Notes: generated by a model from the letters alone, not told the origin. A stretch of 6,417 nucleotides of DNA from Thermodesulfovibrionales bacterium (GCA_021129835.1 JAJOKM010000062.1:1-6417); one strand, 5' to 3'; shown: positions 1-5,628, counted from the stretch's first letter. Translations and numbers: made by a program.

Positions 1-46
1 ATTAAACAGGCTGAACCTTAGTAATCATAAAAATATAAGGTTATTA

Positions 47-74
47 ACCGTGAACCGTGAACTGTGAACCTGAC
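47..74. repeat. Tandem heptamer ACCGTGA, about 3-4 copies
   Basis: ACCGTGA occurs at 47-53 and 54-60, followed by ACTGTGA at 61-67 and a degenerate fourth unit, ACCTGAC, at 68-74. The 7-bp period is exact across three units. It lies between the hairpin at 14-42 and the ribosome binding site of the next gene. Function is unknown. Other intergenic gaps in this window also show 7-bp periodicity with different sequences. Confidence 0.75.
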
Positions 75-102
75 AACCTGAGTAGTTATGTCTGAATTAT
101 AC

Positions 103-108
103 GGGAGG
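103..108 (+). promoter_or_regulatory. Shine-Dalgarno site setting the SurA-like start
   Basis: GGGAGG lies 6 nt before ATG 115. It decides the start against an in-frame ATG at 88, which has no such site and would place nine extra residues ahead of the signal peptide. Confidence 0.8.
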
Positions 109-114
109 TCTGTT

Positions 115-1059
115 ATGTTAAAGAAGATATTACTCGCCGTCTCTATTTTTATGTTCGTTTCTGCAGCACCTGCAAATAGCGCTATATTATTCGATAGAAT
201 CGTAGCAGTAGTAAATATGGATGTCATAACATGGAGCGACCTAAATAGGGTGATGAGATTCGAAGCGCCGCTTGAAATAGATGCCACCAAGGATATATAT
301 AGGGATAAGTTTCTTGGAGAAGATGAGATGGCTGCTTTAAAAAGGCTGATCGATACGAGACTAAAGCTTCAGGAAGCGGCAAGAGTAGGCATTTCGGTCA
401 CTGATAGAGATATTGAGATGGCTATTGAAGCTATAAAGAGAAGACACGGCTTAACAGATGAGATGTTCAGGCTCGCCATTAAAGGAGAGGGTCTTACACT
501 CTATGAATACAGAAAAAGGCTTTCAGAAGAGATTATTTTGGCCCGCGTCGTAGAGCAAGAGGTGAGAAGAGCAATCTCTGTGACACAAGAGGATATCGAT
601 AAATATCTTTTAAAAAGCAAAGAACCGGCAGCGAAGACCGTTTGGTTTAATATAAGTCATATATTTCTTAAAGAGAGAGATGACAAAGGGCAGGTTGAAG
701 AAATGGCGCTGGATTTATATAAAAAGATACAGGCAGGAGATGATTTTTCGGAGATTGCAAGACAGTATTCAGAAGGTATGGGGGCAGAAGATGGTGGCGC
801 CCTCGGGTTTATAAGGGAGACTGCCCTGTCCAGAGATTTTTTAGATGTACTAACAGCGATGAAAGAAGGAGATGTTAGTAAACCATTCTGGAGTATAGGC
901 GGTATTCACATGGTAAAACTTGTCGCGAAGAAGACAGAAGTGAGAGAAGACCTGAGAGAAGCAGTAAGGCAGAAGTTGACAGAGAGAGAATTTAGCTCAT
1001 CGTACCGGAATTGGATAAGAAAACTACGCAAAATGGCACATATAGATATCAGGATATAA
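115..1059 (+). CDS. SurA-like periplasmic peptidyl-prolyl isomerase / chaperone with one parvulin domain
   Basis: A 314-residue secreted foldase, predicted to assist outer-membrane and periplasmic protein folding and to isomerise Xaa-Pro bonds. Residues 1-23 form a signal peptide: Lys-Lys, then a hydrophobic stretch, with likely cleavage after ANSA. The mature protein opens with FDRIVAVVNMDVIT, the hallmark of the SurA N-terminal domain, which continues as charged helices to about 165. One PpiC/rotamase domain spans about 174-273, with SHIFLK (181-186), FSEIARQYSEG (211-221) and GGALGFI (227-233). A basic C-terminal helix follows (about 276-306). E. coli SurA is about 430 residues with two parvulin domains, so this is a shorter one-domain form; I leave the symbol blank because PpiC/PrsA-type names are also possible. 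There is no lipobox cysteine, so it should be soluble in the periplasm. The start at 115 is supported by GGGAGG at 103-108. The next gene begins 12 nt after the stop. Confidence 0.88.
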   Translation: MLKKILLAVSIFMFVSAAPANSAILFDRIVAVVNMDVITWSDLNRVMRFEAPLEIDATKDIYRDKFLGEDEMAALKRLIDTRLKLQEAARVGISVTDRDIEMAIEAIKRRHGLTDEMFRLAIKGEGLTLYEYRKRLSEEIILARVVEQEVRRAISVTQEDIDKYLLKSKEPAAKTVWFNISHIFLKERDDKGQVEEMALDLYKKIQAGDDFSEIARQYSEGMGAEDGGALGFIRETALSRDFLDVLTAMKEGDVSKPFWSIGGIHMVKLVAKKTEVREDLREAVRQKLTEREFSSSYRNWIRKLRKMAHIDIRI

Positions 1060-1071
1060 TGCCTCGTTAAT

Positions 1072-1794
1072 ATGGAACAGAGACTTCAGAAGATACTTGC
1101 ACAGATGGGGGTAGCATCGAGGAGAAAGGCAGAAGAGATCATTATAGAGGGAAGGGTGACTGTAAATGGCAGGGTAGCAACCATCGGCACAAAGGCAGAC
1201 CTCGAGAAGGACCACATAAAGGTTGACGGTAAGCTTTTGACGAAACCCGAACAGAAGATATATTTAATGTTTAATAAACCGAGTGGCGTGGTTACAACTA
1301 TTTCTGACCCTGAGGGAAGACCGACTATAATGGATTTTCTGAAGGGAATAAAATATAGAGTCTTTCCTGTAGGCAGGCTTGATTACGGCTCCGAAGGGCT
1401 GTTGCTGGTAACAAATGATGGAGATTTTGCCCATTCAATATTGCATCCATCGAAGAAGATATCTAAGACCTATCTGGTTAAGGTGAAAGGTATCATGACA
1501 GAGGAGGAGATGGAGAAATTGAGAAGAGGCGTAAGATTAAATTCCGGTCGCCACAATAGGCTGACAGCACCAGCAAAGGTGAGAAAGATTAAAAAAGCAG
1601 AAAATAATTCGTGGATCGAAGTAACCATATACGAGGGGAGAAAAAGAGAGATAAGAAGAATGATAGAAATGGTCGGACATTCCGTTGTTAGACTAAAGAG
1701 GATTGCAATTAATGGTCTAAAACTGTCTGACTTAAGACCAGGCGAAGCCAGGCACTTAACTCCCGAAGAACTAAAAATTATTAAGAGTGCTTGA
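1072..1794 (+). CDS. rluB: rRNA pseudouridine synthase, RsuA/RluB family
   Basis: A 240-residue cytoplasmic enzyme that converts uridine to pseudouridine in ribosomal RNA. RluB acts on 23S helix 89; RsuA acts on 16S. An S4 RNA-binding domain occupies about residues 1-60 (RLQKILAQMGVASRRKAEE, then VTVNGRVA). The catalytic domain starts at YLMFNKPSG (64-72). The family motif VGRLDYGSEGLLLVTNDG lies at 100-117, with Asp104 as the catalytic aspartate. ISKTYLVKV (130-138) and EGRKREIRRM (188-197) are further RsuA/RluB/RluE/RluF signatures. It lacks the long C-terminal tail of E. coli RluB (about 290 residues), so RluB rather than RsuA is the likelier but not certain name. No good Shine-Dalgarno precedes ATG 1072; the gene is 12 nt behind the SurA-like gene and may depend on translational coupling. 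Confidence 0.9.
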   Translation: MEQRLQKILAQMGVASRRKAEEIIIEGRVTVNGRVATIGTKADLEKDHIKVDGKLLTKPEQKIYLMFNKPSGVVTTISDPEGRPTIMDFLKGIKYRVFPVGRLDYGSEGLLLVTNDGDFAHSILHPSKKISKTYLVKVKGIMTEEEMEKLRRGVRLNSGRHNRLTAPAKVRKIKKAENNSWIEVTIYEGRKREIRRMIEMVGHSVVRLKRIAINGLKLSDLRPGEARHLTPEELKIIKSA

Positions 1795-1827
1795 GGGGCG
1801 ACTTTGGGTTTATAACAGCTTGAAAAT

Positions 1828-1847
1828 GGGATCTGGGGTGAGGTCCC
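1828..1847 (+). promoter_or_regulatory. Hairpin directly upstream of the aspS ribosome binding site
   Basis: GGGATCT (1828-1834) can pair with AGGTCCC (1841-1847) through six Watson-Crick pairs and one G-U pair, leaving a 6-nt GGGGTG loop. GGAG, the Shine-Dalgarno of aspS, starts three nt later at 1850. The placement would allow an effect on translation initiation, but no regulatory role is demonstrated and a 7-bp stem can arise by chance. Confidence 0.35.
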
Positions 1848-1858
1848 GCGGAGATGTT

Positions 1859-3664
1859 ATGTTTCGTGATAGGTGGTGCGGTGATATCAGGGAGTCAGAT
1901 ATAGGCAGAGAGGTGAACTTAGCCGGATGGGTACTTAGGAAAAGAGACCATGGAGGATTGATATTCGTTGATTTAAGAGACAGAAGCGGTGTTACACAGG
2001 TCGTTCTCGACCCTGATGTATCAGAAGAGGCACACAGACTTGCCCGTTGCCTGCATAGAGAGTTTGTTATAGTTGTATCAGGCGAGGTAAGACGAAGACC
2101 TGAGGGAACAGAGAACTTTAATCTCCCAACGGGAATGGTAGAGCTCCAGGCAGACAAATTGACAATACTAAATGAGGCAGCTCCTCTCCCGTTTCCAATG
2201 GAGGAGGCAGCAGAGACAGCAGAATCTCTCAGATTGAAATACAGATACCTTGATTTAAGGAGACCTAATTTACATCATAATCTCATCACTAGACACAGGA
2301 TTGCGAAGGTTCTGAGAGATTATCTGGATGAGCATGGGTTTCTCGAAGTAGAGACGCCAATACTTACCAAATCAACTCCCGAAGGCGCAAGGGACTATCT
2401 CGTCCCAAGCAGACCTAATCCCGGCAATTTTTACGCCCTTCCTCAGTCGCCACAGCTCTTTAAGCAGATACTCATGGTATCAGGTCTCGACAGATACTTC
2501 CAGATAGCCAGATGTTTTAGAGATGAAGACCTCAGGGCCGATAGACAACCTGAATTTACACAGGTAGATATCGAGATGTCCTTTGTAGAAAGAGGAGATG
2601 TGATAGCGATTGTAGAAGGAATGGCTAAAAGGCTTTTTAGGGATATTCTGGATATCGAAATCGAAATACCGTTTGAGAGACTTAGCTTTAAAGAGTCGAT
2701 GGAGAGGTTTGGCAATGATAAGCCTGATCTGAGATTCGGGCTCGAACTGAAGGATATGTCAGACATTGTGGTGGAAGGAAGATTTAAGGTCTTTCTCGAT
2801 GCCGTGCAGTTTGGTGGCAGGGTAAAGGCAATCAATGGCGAGGGGATGGCAAGACTTTCGAGGAAAGAGATAGATCTGCTTACAGAGGAGGCAAACTCCT
2901 TTGGTGCAAAAGGTCTGGCATGGGTGAAGGTTAAAAATGGTTTTGAATCTCCCATAGCCAAATTTTTCCCTGAAGAGGTCTTAAGGCAGATGGCAGAGAG
3001 GCTTGGTGCATCAGAAGGCGATTTAATGTTATTTATCGCCGACAAAGGAGATGTCGTTCATGATGTGCTGAGTCGTATGAGGCTTAAACTCGGGCAGAGG
3101 TTAGGCCTTATAAAGACGGGGTTTAAGTTTGTCTGGGTGATAGACCATCCCCTCCTTGAATGGGACGAGGGTGAAAGAAGGTTTGCGACTGTCCACCATC
3201 CATTCACATCGCCGGCAGATGAAGATGTTGATAAATTGCTCTCCCTTGACACGATTGATATTAATGATGAAACCTTTACTTCTCGCCTCTCGTTTTTCAC
3301 CTCTCTCCAGGCAAAGGCGTATGACATTGTGCTTAATGGCTGTGAAATTGGCGGAGGCAGTATTCGTATCCATAGAGGAGATCTCCAGAAAAAAATGTTT
3401 GAGGTGTTGAGAATATCCGAAGATGAGGCAAGGGCTAAGTTTGGTTTCCTTCTTGATGCCCTTGGATATGGGGCACCACCGCATGGGGGCATTGCCCTTG
3501 GACTAGACAGATTAGTGATGTTGATGGTTGGCGCCCATTCCATAAGGGATGTTATTGCATTCCCTAAAACCCAGAAAGCTGCCTGTTTTATGAGCGGCGC
3601 GCCTTCAACAGTTGAGCAGAAGCAGTTGCGAGAATTACACCTAAAGACAACCGGTTTTTTCTAA
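1859..3664 (+). CDS. aspS: Aspartyl-tRNA synthetase, bacterial type, probably non-discriminating
   Basis: A 601-residue class II synthetase, close to the 590 of E. coli AspRS, that activates aspartate with ATP and charges tRNA-Asp. The N-terminal OB-fold anticodon-binding domain covers about 1-105 (LAGWVLRKRDHGGLIFVDLR from 21). The catalytic core includes FLEVETPILTKSTPEGARDY (161-180), motif 2 in FRDEDLRADRQPEFTQ (220-235) and motif 3 in GIALGLDRL (544-552). The bacterial GAD insertion lies between about 295 and 415. WVIDHPLLEWDE (426-437), HHPFTSP (446-452) and NGCEIGGGSIRIH (493-505) are AspRS signatures. His31 and Gly83 match the pattern of non-discriminating AspRS, so it may also aspartylate tRNA-Asn for transamidation. 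I chose ATG 1859 because GGAG (1850-1853) sits 5 nt before it and the family begins here; an upstream in-frame GTG at 1787 would overlap the previous gene and add 24 unrelated residues. Confidence 0.97.
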   Translation: MFRDRWCGDIRESDIGREVNLAGWVLRKRDHGGLIFVDLRDRSGVTQVVLDPDVSEEAHRLARCLHREFVIVVSGEVRRRPEGTENFNLPTGMVELQADKLTILNEAAPLPFPMEEAAETAESLRLKYRYLDLRRPNLHHNLITRHRIAKVLRDYLDEHGFLEVETPILTKSTPEGARDYLVPSRPNPGNFYALPQSPQLFKQILMVSGLDRYFQIARCFRDEDLRADRQPEFTQVDIEMSFVERGDVIAIVEGMAKRLFRDILDIEIEIPFERLSFKESMERFGNDKPDLRFGLELKDMSDIVVEGRFKVFLDAVQFGGRVKAINGEGMARLSRKEIDLLTEEANSFGAKGLAWVKVKNGFESPIAKFFPEEVLRQMAERLGASEGDLMLFIADKGDVVHDVLSRMRLKLGQRLGLIKTGFKFVWVIDHPLLEWDEGERRFATVHHPFTSPADEDVDKLLSLDTIDINDETFTSRLSFFTSLQAKAYDIVLNGCEIGGGSIRIHRGDLQKKMFEVLRISEDEARAKFGFLLDALGYGAPPHGGIALGLDRLVMLMVGAHSIRDVIAFPKTQKAACFMSGAPSTVEQKQLRELHLKTTGFF

Positions 3665-3679
3665 AATTGAGGGTGCAGC

Positions 3680-3703
3680 ATAACAAGGATAAGGTCTTGT
3701 TAT
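3680..3703 (+). other. 8-bp perfect hairpin after aspS
   Basis: ATAACAAG (3680-3687) and CTTGTTAT (3696-3703) form a perfect 8-bp stem with an 8-nt loop, 15 nt beyond the aspS stop. No T-run follows directly, so it is not a textbook terminator. It may protect the 3' end of the mRNA or bind a regulator. The right half overlaps the leftmost TGTTATAGT copy (3698-3706). Confidence 0.4.
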
Positions 3704-3713
3704 AGTGAAAAAG
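3698..3713 (+). repeat. Left flanking copy of TGTTATAGT(G)AAAAAG
   Basis: TGTTATAGTGAAAAAG here matches TGTTATAGTAAAAAG at 3932-3946 except for one extra G. The two copies flank the inverted-repeat element on either side. TGTTATAGT also fits an extended -10 promoter element (TGn followed by TATAGT at 3701-3706), which would place a start site near 3713, the first base of the large inverted repeat. Both readings, target-site remnant and promoter, are inferences. Confidence 0.5.
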
Positions 3714-3753
3714 GCTCTTTTTCATTTCGAGTAGGTAGCACCATAATGATTCA

Positions 3754-3767
3754 CCCAGCACTCAGCA
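3754..3767 (+). repeat. Heptamer pair CCCAGCA-CTCAGCA (left arm)
   Basis: Two adjacent 7-mers, CCCAGCA and CTCAGCA, differ at one base. Together with A3753 they form the left arm of a helix with 3841-3854: 13 Watson-Crick pairs and one G-U. The 13-nt string CCCAGCACTCAGC recurs exactly at 3794-3806. Confidence 0.65.
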
Positions 3768-3793
3768 CCTTAAATGCCCGATACTCAGTATTG

Positions 3794-3806
3794 CCCAGCA
3801 CTCAGC
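3794..3806 (+). repeat. Exact second copy of CCCAGCACTCAGC
   Basis: This 13-mer is identical to 3754-3766, 40 bp away, and a diverged version, CCCGATACTCAG, lies between them at 3777-3788. It can pair with the same partner (3841-3853) or form a local bulged stem with 3818-3826, so alternative folds are possible. Confidence 0.65.
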
Positions 3807-3840
3807 TTCATTTCTTCGCTGATGCTCCTGCAACCTGCGA

Positions 3841-3854
3841 GCTGGGTGCTGGGT
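3841..3854 (+). repeat. Perfect tandem heptamer GCTGGGT x2 (right arm)
   Basis: GCTGGGT occurs twice in tandem without mismatch. It is the complementary arm to CCCAGCA-type heptamers at 3754-3767 and 3794-3806, and so forms the central helix of the larger element. Confidence 0.7.
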
Positions 3855-3860
3855 AGGTCG

Positions 3861-3890
3861 CTATCTTCTTCTTTTCGGGTAAGAAGATAG
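3861..3890 (+). repeat. Perfect 10-bp hairpin
   Basis: CTATCTTCTT (3861-3870) and AAGAAGATAG (3881-3890) are exact reverse complements around a 10-nt loop, CTTTTCGGGT. It is embedded on the right side of the larger inverted-repeat element and has no counterpart in the left half. No U-tract follows, so it is not an obvious terminator. Confidence 0.7.
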
Positions 3891-3921
3891 TATGCTCACC
3901 CACTTGAAATGGGAAAGAGCC

Positions 3922-3957
3922 GTAAAAAGTGTGTTATAGTAAAAAGTGTGTTATAGT
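3922..3957 (+). promoter_or_regulatory. 17-bp tandem repeat with two TGTTATAGT motifs, possible pilM promoters
   Basis: GTAAAAAGTGTGTTATA is repeated exactly at 3922-3938 and 3939-3955, with two further bases of a third unit. Each copy creates TGTTATAGT (3932-3940 and 3949-3957), which fits an extended -10 element. No convincing -35 box is found at 16-18 nt, so sigma70 promoter activity is only a candidate reading. The tandem repeat itself is certain. It starts immediately after the right arm of the inverted-repeat element and lies about 75-100 nt before pilM. Confidence 0.5.
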
Positions 3958-3993
3958 TTAGACGCCAATTTTTTAGAATTGAACTGAACGGGG

Positions 3994-4017
3994 AGGGCTG
4001 GGGTGATCCACAGCCCT
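3994..4017 (+). other. GC-rich hairpin in the pilM 5' leader
   Basis: AGGGCTG (3994-4000) and CAGCCCT (4011-4017) form a perfect 7-bp stem with a 10-nt loop. It ends two nt before GGAG (4019-4022), the probable pilM Shine-Dalgarno. It could influence pilM translation; no known riboswitch motif is visible. Confidence 0.4.
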
Positions 4018-4030
4018 TGGAGCAGGTAAT

Positions 4031-5083
4031 ATGTTTTCTAAAAAGAGTACTCCGATAGGGCTTGACATAGGGTCAGCTTATATTAAGGTGGCCAAGGTTA
4101 ATGATACAAAGAAAGGTTATGAACTTGCCTTTTTTGATATATTACCAATTCAACCAGGCATCATTAAGGATGAAATTATCTCTGACAAAGATAGCCTGGC
4201 TAATTCTATCAAAGAGCTACTGAAAGAGGTGGGTATAAAAAGATGCAAGACGGTCATCGGTCTGTCAGGTCACTTTTCTGTAATAACAAAAAGGATAACA
4301 CTTCCTCTCATGACAGAGCAAGAGCTTAATCTCTCTATTAAATATGAAGCAGAACAATATGTGCCGTTTGATATAGATGATATTGATGTTGCCTTTCAAA
4401 TACTCGGCCCCATCGCCGAACAGAAAGGGCAGATGGATGTTATCCTCGTAGCAGCAAAGAAGAAGCTAATCGAAGATTATTCTGAAGTTGTTGAAAAAGC
4501 AGGCCTTATGCCTGCCATTGTGGATACAGACTCCTTTGCCATTAGTAATCTGCACGAGGTTAATTATGGTGCTAATGCGAAAGACAATATTGCGGTAATT
4601 AATATTGGGGCACGCATAACAAATATAGTCATACTCCAGAATGGGATGCCTGCCTTTACAAGAGATTACAACATAGGCAGTAATTACCATACAGAGGAAC
4701 TGAAGAGGTCGTTAAATATTTCTGAAGAAGACGCTGAGAGATTGAAGATGAAAAGTTCCTCTGCAGGAATTTCGCCTGATGATGCTCAGAGGATTATTAA
4801 TTCTGCTTCTGATGAGCTATGCGGAGAGATATATAAAGAATTTGAGTACTTCAAGAGTGCAAGAGAAATAGATATAGAAAGAGTCGTCCTGAGCGGTGGA
4901 ACTGCCCTCATAGAAGGTTTTTCTAATACGATGGCCGAAAGGCTCGGCATGCAGGTGGAGGTCATAGATCCATTCAGAAACATAAAGATACCTGATAAAC
5001 TTGATGCCGACTATATAAAAGAAATTGCTCCAATAGCCGCAGTAGCTATTGGACTTGCCTTAAGGCGCGTTGGAGACGGATAG
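4031..5083 (+). CDS. pilM: Type IV pilus assembly protein PilM (actin-like ATPase)
   Basis: A 350-residue cytoplasmic member of the FtsA/MreB actin-like fold, the usual PilM length. It recruits to the inner membrane by holding the N-terminal tail of PilN and connects the pilus alignment subcomplex to the cytoplasmic motor. GLDIGSAYIKVAKV (10-23) is the phosphate-1 loop. The PilM hallmark YEAEQYVPFDIDD is at 105-117, VDTDSFAISNL at 164-174, the second phosphate region NIGARITNIVIL at 191-202 and the adenosine motif VVLSGGTALIEGF at 285-297. There is no signal peptide or membrane segment. ATG 4031 follows GGAG at 4019-4022 (8-nt spacer), with a nearer AGG at 4024-4026. The stop codon TAG overlaps the GTG start of pilN, implying cotranscription and translational coupling. 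It is the first gene of the pilus cluster, after a long structured gap. Confidence 0.95.
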   Translation: MFSKKSTPIGLDIGSAYIKVAKVNDTKKGYELAFFDILPIQPGIIKDEIISDKDSLANSIKELLKEVGIKRCKTVIGLSGHFSVITKRITLPLMTEQELNLSIKYEAEQYVPFDIDDIDVAFQILGPIAEQKGQMDVILVAAKKKLIEDYSEVVEKAGLMPAIVDTDSFAISNLHEVNYGANAKDNIAVINIGARITNIVILQNGMPAFTRDYNIGSNYHTEELKRSLNISEEDAERLKMKSSSAGISPDDAQRIINSASDELCGEIYKEFEYFKSAREIDIERVVLSGGTALIEGFSNTMAERLGMQVEVIDPFRNIKIPDKLDADYIKEIAPIAAVAIGLALRRVGDG

Positions 5084-5628
5084 TGATACGAATAAACCTG
5101 CTACCCGGAAAAGAAAAGAGAGAGAGAATAAAGGGTCCCCTGAAGTTTTCTGTCTCAATTGCCATTGTTGCCGCTCTGACCCTACTCTTGGTGGTGGCGG
5201 CACTATTTTATCTGGAGACTGCGTTGTCTTCACTGGAGTCCAATATTGAATCAAATAAAGCAGTATTAGCATATCTTAAAGAGAAGGAAGACGAGGTAAA
5301 GAAATACGAACGGATGATCATGGATATTGAACGGAAAAGCAGTCTTATAGTGACCCTCAGGGAAGGGCAGGCAGCCCCGGCAAAGATACTGAGTGATGTA
5401 AGTATCAGGATGCCTGAAGGGGTCTGGTTGACATCACTGACACAGACAGGTTACCTTATTGCCTTAGAAGGGTATGCCCTTAGAATCAGAGATATCGTTT
5501 TCTATGTGAGAGATTTAAAGATGTCGGAGTATTTTACGGATGTAGCTCTGTTAGAAGCCAGGCAATTAGAATTTGAGGGTGTCGAGGTCTACGGTTTTAA
5601 GTTAAACTTCAGGGTGAGGAGGCAATAA
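5083..5628 (+). CDS. pilN: Type IV pilus inner-membrane assembly protein PilN
   Basis: A 181-residue bitopic inner-membrane protein. The N-terminal cytoplasmic tail carries INLLP (4-8), the conserved PilM-binding motif. A hydrophobic transmembrane helix spans about 22-45. A charged coiled-coil segment runs from about 47 to 90 (SLESNIESNKAVLAYLKEKE), followed by a periplasmic ferredoxin-like domain containing MPEGVWLTSL (110-119) and a C-terminal strand ending in FRVRRQ. It is expected to pair with PilO. The GTG start at 5083 shares its G with the pilM stop codon (TAGTG), and GGAG at 5072-5075 is spaced 7 nt, so the non-ATG start is well supported. The 125-nt gap to pilO is unusually long for this operon type and is filled by an AT-rich inverted repeat. 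Confidence 0.93.
   Translation: MIRINLLPGKEKRERIKGPLKFSVSIAIVAALTLLLVVAALFYLETALSSLESNIESNKAVLAYLKEKEDEVKKYERMIMDIERKSSLIVTLREGQAAPAKILSDVSIRMPEGVWLTSLTQTGYLIALEGYALRIRDIVFYVRDLKMSEYFTDVALLEARQLEFEGVEVYGFKLNFRVRRQ

Larger units (their letters stand above)
1..114. other. Upstream region of the SurA-like gene, with short inverted repeat
   Basis: No gene is visible here. A 7-bp inverted repeat, AACCTTA at 14-20 and TAAGGTT at 36-42, surrounds an AT-rich 15-nt loop and is followed by heptamer repeats (47-74). The hairpin could be the end of an upstream transcript or an operator; it has no U-tract typical of an intrinsic terminator. I could not assign a sigma70 promoter with confidence. The region ends with the ribosome binding site of the following gene. 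Confidence 0.4.
3713..3921 (+). repeat. About 209-bp inverted-repeat element with nested helices (candidate structured RNA or MITE-like element)
   Basis: The outer arms, 3713-3736 and 3898-3921, are complementary at 20 of 24 positions. Three of the four mismatches are G-U compatible if the + strand is transcribed (3729/3905, 3722/3912, 3721/3913), giving 23 of 24 possible RNA pairs. AGCA 3737-3740 extends the stem with TGCT 3893-3896 across one bulged base. Inside lie a 14-bp helix (3753-3766 with 3841-3854), a bulged stem (3797-3806 with 3818-3826) and a perfect 10-bp hairpin (3861-3890), which together fit a multi-branched fold. No open reading frame inside looks real. It could be an RNA gene or the 5' leader of pilM. 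It could also be a non-autonomous insertion, since related direct repeats flank it. I recognise no Rfam-type family. Confidence 0.6.
3665..4030. other. Structured 366-nt intergenic region between aspS and pilM
   Basis: No protein-coding gene, tRNA or recognisable riboswitch is seen. From left to right it holds an 8-bp hairpin (3680-3703), a large inverted-repeat element (3713-3921) with inner helices, a 17-bp tandem repeat (3922-3957), a short AT-rich stretch with six T (3969-3974), and a GC-rich 7-bp hairpin (3994-4017) just before the pilM ribosome binding site. No canonical intrinsic terminator for aspS is evident on the + strand. The gap separates a housekeeping gene run from the pilus operon, so the pilM promoter is expected within it. 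Confidence 0.7.

Noticed and set aside
88..114. Upstream in-frame ATG at 88 as the start of the SurA-like gene
   Set aside because: It would put nine residues before the signal peptide and lacks a ribosome binding site; GGGAGG points to ATG 115.
1787..1858. GTG at 1787 as the aspS start
   Set aside because: It overlaps the end of rluB, adds 24 residues with no AspRS character, and ATG 1859 has a good Shine-Dalgarno and the family N terminus.
2443..3045. 200-residue open frame on the - strand inside aspS
   Set aside because: It is opposite a strongly conserved catalytic gene, is Ser/Leu/Ile-rich as expected of a reverse-frame shadow, and has no recognisable motif.
3058..3543. Overlapping - and + strand open frames within the 3' part of aspS
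   Set aside because: Low-complexity shadow translations of the aspS coding sequence, without independent start signals or motifs.
3706..3724. TGAAAAAG-GCT-CTTTTTCA as the aspS intrinsic terminator
   Set aside because: The stem is almost all A-T with a 3-nt loop, and the T-run is part of the stem rather than after it; it also competes with the longer-range pairing of 3713-3736.
3754..3854. CRISPR array
   Set aside because: Repeats are 7-13 nt, inverted as well as direct, with unequal spacing, and no cas gene is nearby.
3713..4030. Cyclic di-GMP or another known riboswitch before the pilus genes
   Set aside because: I could not find conserved core motifs of the GEMM class or any other riboswitch I know.
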